From: Glandiceps talaboti
Lineage: Eukaryota > Hemichordata > Enteropneusta > Spengelidae
Direction of reading: 5' to 3'
Length of the DNA: 11,000 bases
NCBI RefSeq assembly: GCF_964340395.1
Contig: NC_135550.1
Coordinates: forward strand, 5,647,101 to 5,658,100
Part shown: positions 7,431-11,000 of the stretch, piece by piece
Layout of the letters: each line of letters starts with the position of its first letter
How positions within the stretch are numbered: position 1 is the stretch's first letter
Program-made: the position numbers and the translations under genes
Notes under the pieces: model-generated
Told to the model about the DNA's origin: nothing
The model's input: only the letters and a program-made list of their open reading frames with translations
The model's database searches: none

Positions 7431-8418
7431 TAAATCATCTTTACGGTAGGAGGTGTCAAATTCAAATTACGTTAACGACGCAACTTTAGGTGCAGACTGA
7501 AACAGGTGCTCTTGTCAACATTCGAACGTGAAACAAACCCGTGTTTGGAAGTTAAGTGTTATATGTTTTTTGATCGCTGTACGTACTCTTGAATTGGAGA
7601 TTTAGGGTGAACGGAAGGTAATTTCGTAAGAGTTTCAGAAGTCCTTGCGAAGAAAATTAGCTTTACTACTATGACATAAAGAGGATCTGTCTTATAAATT
7701 TTAGACTTGATGAAATGTATCAACAACCACATTCCCTATATTGCCGGTCAAGCAAAAACATTGACATGCGAAACAGAAAAGTTGGAGTCAGCCTTATCAA
7801 AAAGATATTACATGCCCAGTGTCTGACGCTAGAATTTCATCTCTCAATCTACTATTAAATGTCATTGTTTAAGGCGGTAGTATGGTGGCGATGCCAGGGG
7901 GTTACCAGAATAGAACACCAACAAAACATTGATTCAGAACTTCTAAACTACATCGAGGCCATAAAAAAGCTGATTACTTGAGTTTGCGAACTATTGCATG
8001 ATTAACCGTAACGTCTGAATACATCCAAGACTTTCTACCTGAGATACCCAGGGGCATAATGTCTGCTTCTACACAAGTCATCCAAGTTGAGTACCTTGGA
8101 AACTTTAATTGCATTATTTCAAAACTGTGACTTGTATGGTATTCACATGAAATTTACATACTGACCATAATTCCATATCGCCATTAAATGAAGTACTTTG
8201 TTTGGGTTTTTGCTTTGTTACTATGGAAATCAGATTTGCTATACAGATTGATTCTATGTCGTTTTGGAAGCATATCGCTCGATAGGTCAGCAGTGTCACC
8301 ATAACTAGAGGGCAATTGATGGGGACAAAGCACTAGGTCAATCATTTGATTGTTTGTGCACGTTTTCTCAAACCATTGATTTCTCATCGATGATAAAACC
8401 ATCCTTTACAGAAATATC
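7431..8418. other. CpG-richer intergenic DNA, no supported gene
   Basis: I count about 21 CpG in 7441-8040, against one in the first 600 bases of the window. No exon with convincing splice sites is visible. A 16-codon ORF starts at 7882 (MVAMPGGYQ..., stop at 7930-7932), too short to call. Minus-strand open frames of 62-72 codons overlap at 8114-8402 in two frames, have no recognisable motif, and are treated as chance. Confidence 0.45.
8302..8315 (+). promoter_or_regulatory. Weak CTCF-like motif
   Basis: Reads TAACTAGAGGGCAA and agrees with CCASYAGRKGGCRS at 11 of 14 positions, including the central AGAGGGC. It is on the opposite strand to the better match at 26-39. Motif-level evidence only. 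Confidence 0.15.
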
Positions 8419-8804
8419 CTATAGGTGGCCAATAGACATGTCTATAGGCTGGCCTATAGGATCCTATAGAGAATTGGGACATTTTGCCTATAGGTTCCTA
8501 TAGGCCAGCCTATAGATATCTATAGGTCAGCCAAAAGGTTTCTATAGGCCAGTCTATAGGTGTCTATAGGTTTCTATAGGCCAGCCTATAGACATCTATA
8601 GGTCAGTCTATAAGTTGCTATAGGTCAACCTATAGATGTCTATAGGTCAGCCTATAGGTTTCTATAGGCCAGGCTGTAGGTTTCTATAGGTCAGCCTATA
8701 GACATCTATCGGTCAGCCTATAGGTTTCTATAGGCCAACCTATAGGTTTCTATAGGCCAGCCTATAGATGTCTATATGTCAGCTTATAGGTTTCTATATG
8801 CCAG
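8419..8804. repeat. 22-bp CTATAGG minisatellite
   Basis: From 8498 to 8794 the sequence is 13 imperfect copies of a 22-bp unit, CTATAGGYCAGCCTATAGRNNT, plus one extra 10-bp half-unit (near 8564-8573). The left part (8419-8497) is more diverged. Each unit holds two CTATAG palindromes. The segment 8442-8460 is the exact reverse complement of 8497-8515 (19 bp), so one unit is inverted relative to the rest. Confidence 0.92.
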
Positions 8805-9211
8805 AATTTTGTTAAGACTAAACAAAAACCAAACTTTCATCTTTTTAAACTTTTATTTACTGAAAAATGTATGTTTAGAAACACAAAGCTTTCAAATACC
8901 TCTCTGAACACAAGTATTAAATTGGTCAAATAGCAGATAGATTTGCTTAAAAATAGTCCTTGGCTGAACTCGGTTTGAAATTTGATGTCATTGTAAATTC
9001 CAGATGTCTTGTCTTTGACTTTGTGCAGTTACTTAACAGTACTAGTGTGTCCTGCAGAACAAGTAAAGGTTCCCAGTCATGAATGGTATCTCTTCCTATA
9101 TTTTAATGAATTTTCCCTAGACGTGATGTTCTCAACTTTTCATGATACATGTGTAGTCAGACCACTAAAAGAATGTATACTACAATGTACGATGAAGTAA
9201 ACTGAATCTTT
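8805..9211. other. Intergenic DNA, no gene recognised
   Basis: AT-rich sequence between the two simple-repeat arrays. A plus-strand open stretch at 9009-9200 has no ATG at its start, no clear splice sites and no motif that I recognise. Confidence 0.5.
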
Positions 9212-9255
<44 letters not shown>

Positions 9256-9258
9256 AAC

Positions 9259-9314
<56 letters not shown>

Positions 9315-9318
9315 CAAC
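9212..9318. repeat. Composite microsatellite (AAC)n-(AAT)n-(AAC)n
   Basis: About 14 AAC units, a transition through AATAACAAT, a long AAT run to about 9308, then three AAC units. The AAC-AAT-AAC layering suggests C-to-T change and expansion inside an older AAC array. The poly-Val/poly-Ile ORF on the minus strand is an artefact of this repeat. Confidence 0.95.
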
Positions 9319-9608
9319 GTTACAAGGCGATATAGAAAAGCTGGTCATCTTCTGTTTCTGTAAGAACAATTAATGATATCAGCATAACGACCATATATAC
9401 GAAGAATATTTCAACATCGTCGTCACTTACAATGGTACTGAAATCTTTTGCTAAATGGCCTAATCCTCAATACAGCTCCAAGAGTCTTCAATCTTCAATG
9501 TTCTGTCTTTAGGTCTTCGTTATTTCCAGCTATAATATAAAGTACCGTATTGGGAAAGGTCGCCGTGGTCGGGCAAAATTTGCTAGTTTTATGGGATTGT
9601 CTCCCCAG
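9319..9608. other. Upstream flank of the second putative gene
   Basis: Contains a TATA-like string (TATAATATAAAG, near 9531-9542), a possible acceptor TCTGTCTTTAG at 9502-9512, and the acceptor of the exon at 9609. From 9513 a 55-codon frame stays open to a TAG at 9678, overlapping the next feature in another frame. It is either an intron or a promoter-proximal region, and the sequence does not decide between them. Confidence 0.35.
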
Positions 9609-9838
9609 TGCGGAAACACCCTTTTCAGGACACACCAGTCTTGGCAGATGTGGCCGATAAGTTACTGCTTTCTGAACTAGATCATGCGGCCGGCCGAGAA
9701 GCTGAAGAAACTAAAGACGAATCTACTAGAAGCTTCAGAAGGGGAAGTGAAGATGAAACAAAAAATGTAGCAGTATCTGTAGACGGATCGGACTCATCGC
9801 AAAAAATGGTGTTGTTTCTGAAATATCACTCGACACCG
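9609..9838 (+). CDS. Probable internal exon, unknown acidic protein
   Basis: One frame is open from 9587 to 9853. It is bounded by a plausible acceptor (GATTGTCTCCCCAG, AG at 9607-9608) and a strong donor (ACACCG|GTAAGT, GT at 9839-9840). The exon is 230 nt: two bases completing a codon, then 76 codons. It encodes a soluble, charged stretch: PVLADVADKLLLSELDHAAG, then Glu/Lys/Arg/Ser-rich sequence (REAEETKDESTRSFRR), then a hydrophobic end MVLFLKYHSTP. I do not recognise the family. The low-complexity acidic middle suggests a disordered linker, and the MVLFLKYHSTP end could open a beta-rich domain. The only in-frame ATG is near the end, so it is more likely an internal than an initiating exon. 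Confidence 0.45.
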
Positions 9839-10080
9839 GTAAGTAACAGAATTTGATGGTTGTCACATCGTGTATCGATCGCCCGAGTGGTGTTTATCAA
9901 CAAATTATTGTTTGACCGTCGTTATTTTTTGCATAAAAATGATATTTTGTTTGGAATTTCCTTTGTTGATCAACGTGTGAAAAAATGAACAATATGCTCC
10001 ACTTCGTTTACACTTCGATTTTCGTCTTTCATGTCTATCTGCAGCTTCATGATTTATATTCGTAAAGTACCCGAAGTCTA
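9839..10080. other. Putative intron or flank, nothing recognised
   Basis: Follows the GTAAGT donor. AT-rich but with many TCG/CGT words; no motif recognised. An 8-bp string TATCTGCA at 10036-10043 recurs at 10320-10327 on the far side of the fold-back element. Confidence 0.4.
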
Positions 10081-10285
10081 GACTGTCGACAGTCGCTTGC
10101 GCCTTTTTTCCCTATGTTTTATCTAAACTTAAGTCGTTGCCGCGCTCCGATCCGGCGCAATACTAATTTTATCGCATACTGATATCTTTGGCCCTCGATA
10201 TCAGTATGCGATTATAGTAGTATTGCGCCGGATCGGAGTTTACATAAGACGTGGGAAAAAAGGCGCGAGCGGACTGTCGACAGTC
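10081..10285. mobile_element. Fold-back MITE-like element with TA flanks
   Basis: A 205-bp inverted repeat. Both ends are the 14-bp palindrome GACTGTCGACAGTC (10081-10094 and 10272-10285), and TA flanks each end. Inward, the arms pair through GCGCCTTTTTTCCC / GGGAAAAAAGGCGC, then CTCCGATCCGGCGCAATACT (10145-10164) with its exact complement (10219-10238), then ATCGCATACTGATATC with its complement, leaving a 10-nt loop (10187-10196). The left arm has about 16 extra bases (near 10129-10144). This is typical of a non-autonomous DNA transposon; TA flanks would fit the Tc1/mariner superfamily. It has no coding capacity, so a transposase would have to come from elsewhere. Confidence 0.75.
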
Positions 10286-10287
10286 TA

Positions 10288-10927
10288 CCGGAAGTCCAAC
10301 GAGTGTAGATAGACATAGTTATCTGCAAACTGTTTGTCGTGTTGAAAACGTTTGTCACGTGCAATGTACAACACAAAAATGACACTTTATTAACATGGAC
10401 ATTGAAACGAGTTGTTTCATTATCATAATAATGTTAGGAGCATGTTCCTTTTCGATCGTCGTCTCTCAGTGTTTCGATCATCATCTTTCGCCATATTAGT
10501 ACTCGAGTTTACATAACAAAAGACGAAACTTTCCCATGTCAGGAAGTATTTGTTTTGTCACAAATTACAAGTAGTAGCATTTTTCTAAAATATGTGATTT
10601 TTAATGCGACACGTTGAGATGTCATCATTACTCAATTAGCCATGTACATTATGCACGGCAAAAAAACGATGGGTTCCTCAATAATACATACGAACACATG
10701 ACACAAACGAGGTTTTTACATACATTGTTTTGCGAAATCATGGATAATAATCATTCTCTTCTGTGATCTAATTCTTTGGGTTTCTTTAAAAAATAAAAAA
10801 AAAATACAATTAAAATGTTGGTACCTTTGATCATAGTTGAAATGTTTTGTGGGTTGAAGTATCATATCACTGCTGACAACCGTATATTTTTCACTGTTCC
10901 CGCTTTCTCTTTCTAGGAAAAATTCTA
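10288..10927. other. Putative intron or flank, nothing recognised
   Basis: No coding exon with splice sites was found. The minus-strand open frame at 10716-10943 overlaps the putative acceptor region and has no recognisable motif. An A-rich run lies near 10787-10804. Confidence 0.4.
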
Positions 10928-11000
10928 GATAATTATCCACCATGCATGCAAATATTGCAAACTGTGCCAGGCAAGCTGAACGTCAAAAGGACGATGAGGA
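10928..11000 (+). CDS. Possible partial exon with start codon at 10942
   Basis: Pyrimidine-rich acceptors precede this segment: TTTCTCTTTCTAG ending at 10915, and TTCTAG ending at 10928. An ATG at 10942-10944 in a good Kozak context (ATCCACCATGC) opens a frame that reads MHANIANCARQAERQKDDE to the window edge, charged and helix-like. An in-frame TAA lies upstream near 10930, so this ATG could be a true start. The frame does not join to the phase-0 end of the exon at 9838: both acceptors then lead to early stops (TAG at 10925, or TGA near 10977). So either this is another transcript's start, or an exon is missing. Confidence 0.3.

Noticed and set aside
7882-7932. 16-codon ORF starting MVAMPGGYQ
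   Set aside because: Too short, no donor before the stop, and no recognisable product. The CpG-rich surroundings alone do not support a gene.
8114-8402. Two overlapping minus-strand ORFs of 62 and 72 codons
   Set aside because: Different frames of the same DNA, no recognisable motif and no matching splice sites. One reads plausibly (CPHQLPSSYGD...), but there is nothing to separate it from chance.
9157-9369. Minus-strand ORF with poly-Ile and poly-Val
   Set aside because: Translation of the AAC/AAT microsatellite.

Overview
This window looks like nuclear DNA from an intron-bearing, AT-rich animal, most likely a marine invertebrate. The evidence is a spliced leucine-rich-repeat (LRR) gene with canonical GT/AG junctions, long non-coding stretches, minisatellites and microsatellites, poly-G tracts and a fold-back transposon-like element. 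There is no operon organisation, no bacterial ribosome-binding-site pattern and no RNA gene that I can recognise. I cannot name the species.

Left part (1-5070): the 3' portion of a plus-strand LRR gene. Four exons (649-809, 2674-2795, 3545-3706, 4034-4203) splice in frame into 204 codons plus a TGA stop. The product has about four LRRs, then a helical segment with the layout of a SOCS box, then a short cysteine-containing tail. The order and motifs fit the LRRC58 family. The 5' exons lie outside the window. Intron 1 is mostly a minisatellite of exactly 36 copies of a 36-bp unit (897-2192). The 3' UTR contains a decayed ~80-bp tandem repeat (about 4324-4660) and two AATAAA signals (4918 and 4983).

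Middle part (5070-9210): no supported gene. It holds a 17-G tract next to a possible short MITE-like relic (5594-5768), AT-rich non-coding DNA, a rise in CpG content from about 7430, and a 22-bp CTATAGG-type minisatellite (8419-8804) that contains an inverted unit.

Right part (9210-11000): a composite AAC/AAT microsatellite, a probable exon of an unrecognised acidic, charged protein (9609-9838), a 205-bp near-perfect fold-back element flanked by TA (10081-10285), and a possible exon at the right edge with a Kozak-like ATG at 10942. This CpG-rich part probably belongs to a second gene running rightwards, but its exon structure cannot be settled from this window.

I saw no evidence of a new multi-gene system. 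The observations most worth checking are the internal organisation of the 36x36 array, the SOCS-box-like module in the LRR protein, the fold-back element and the unidentified exon at 9609-9838.
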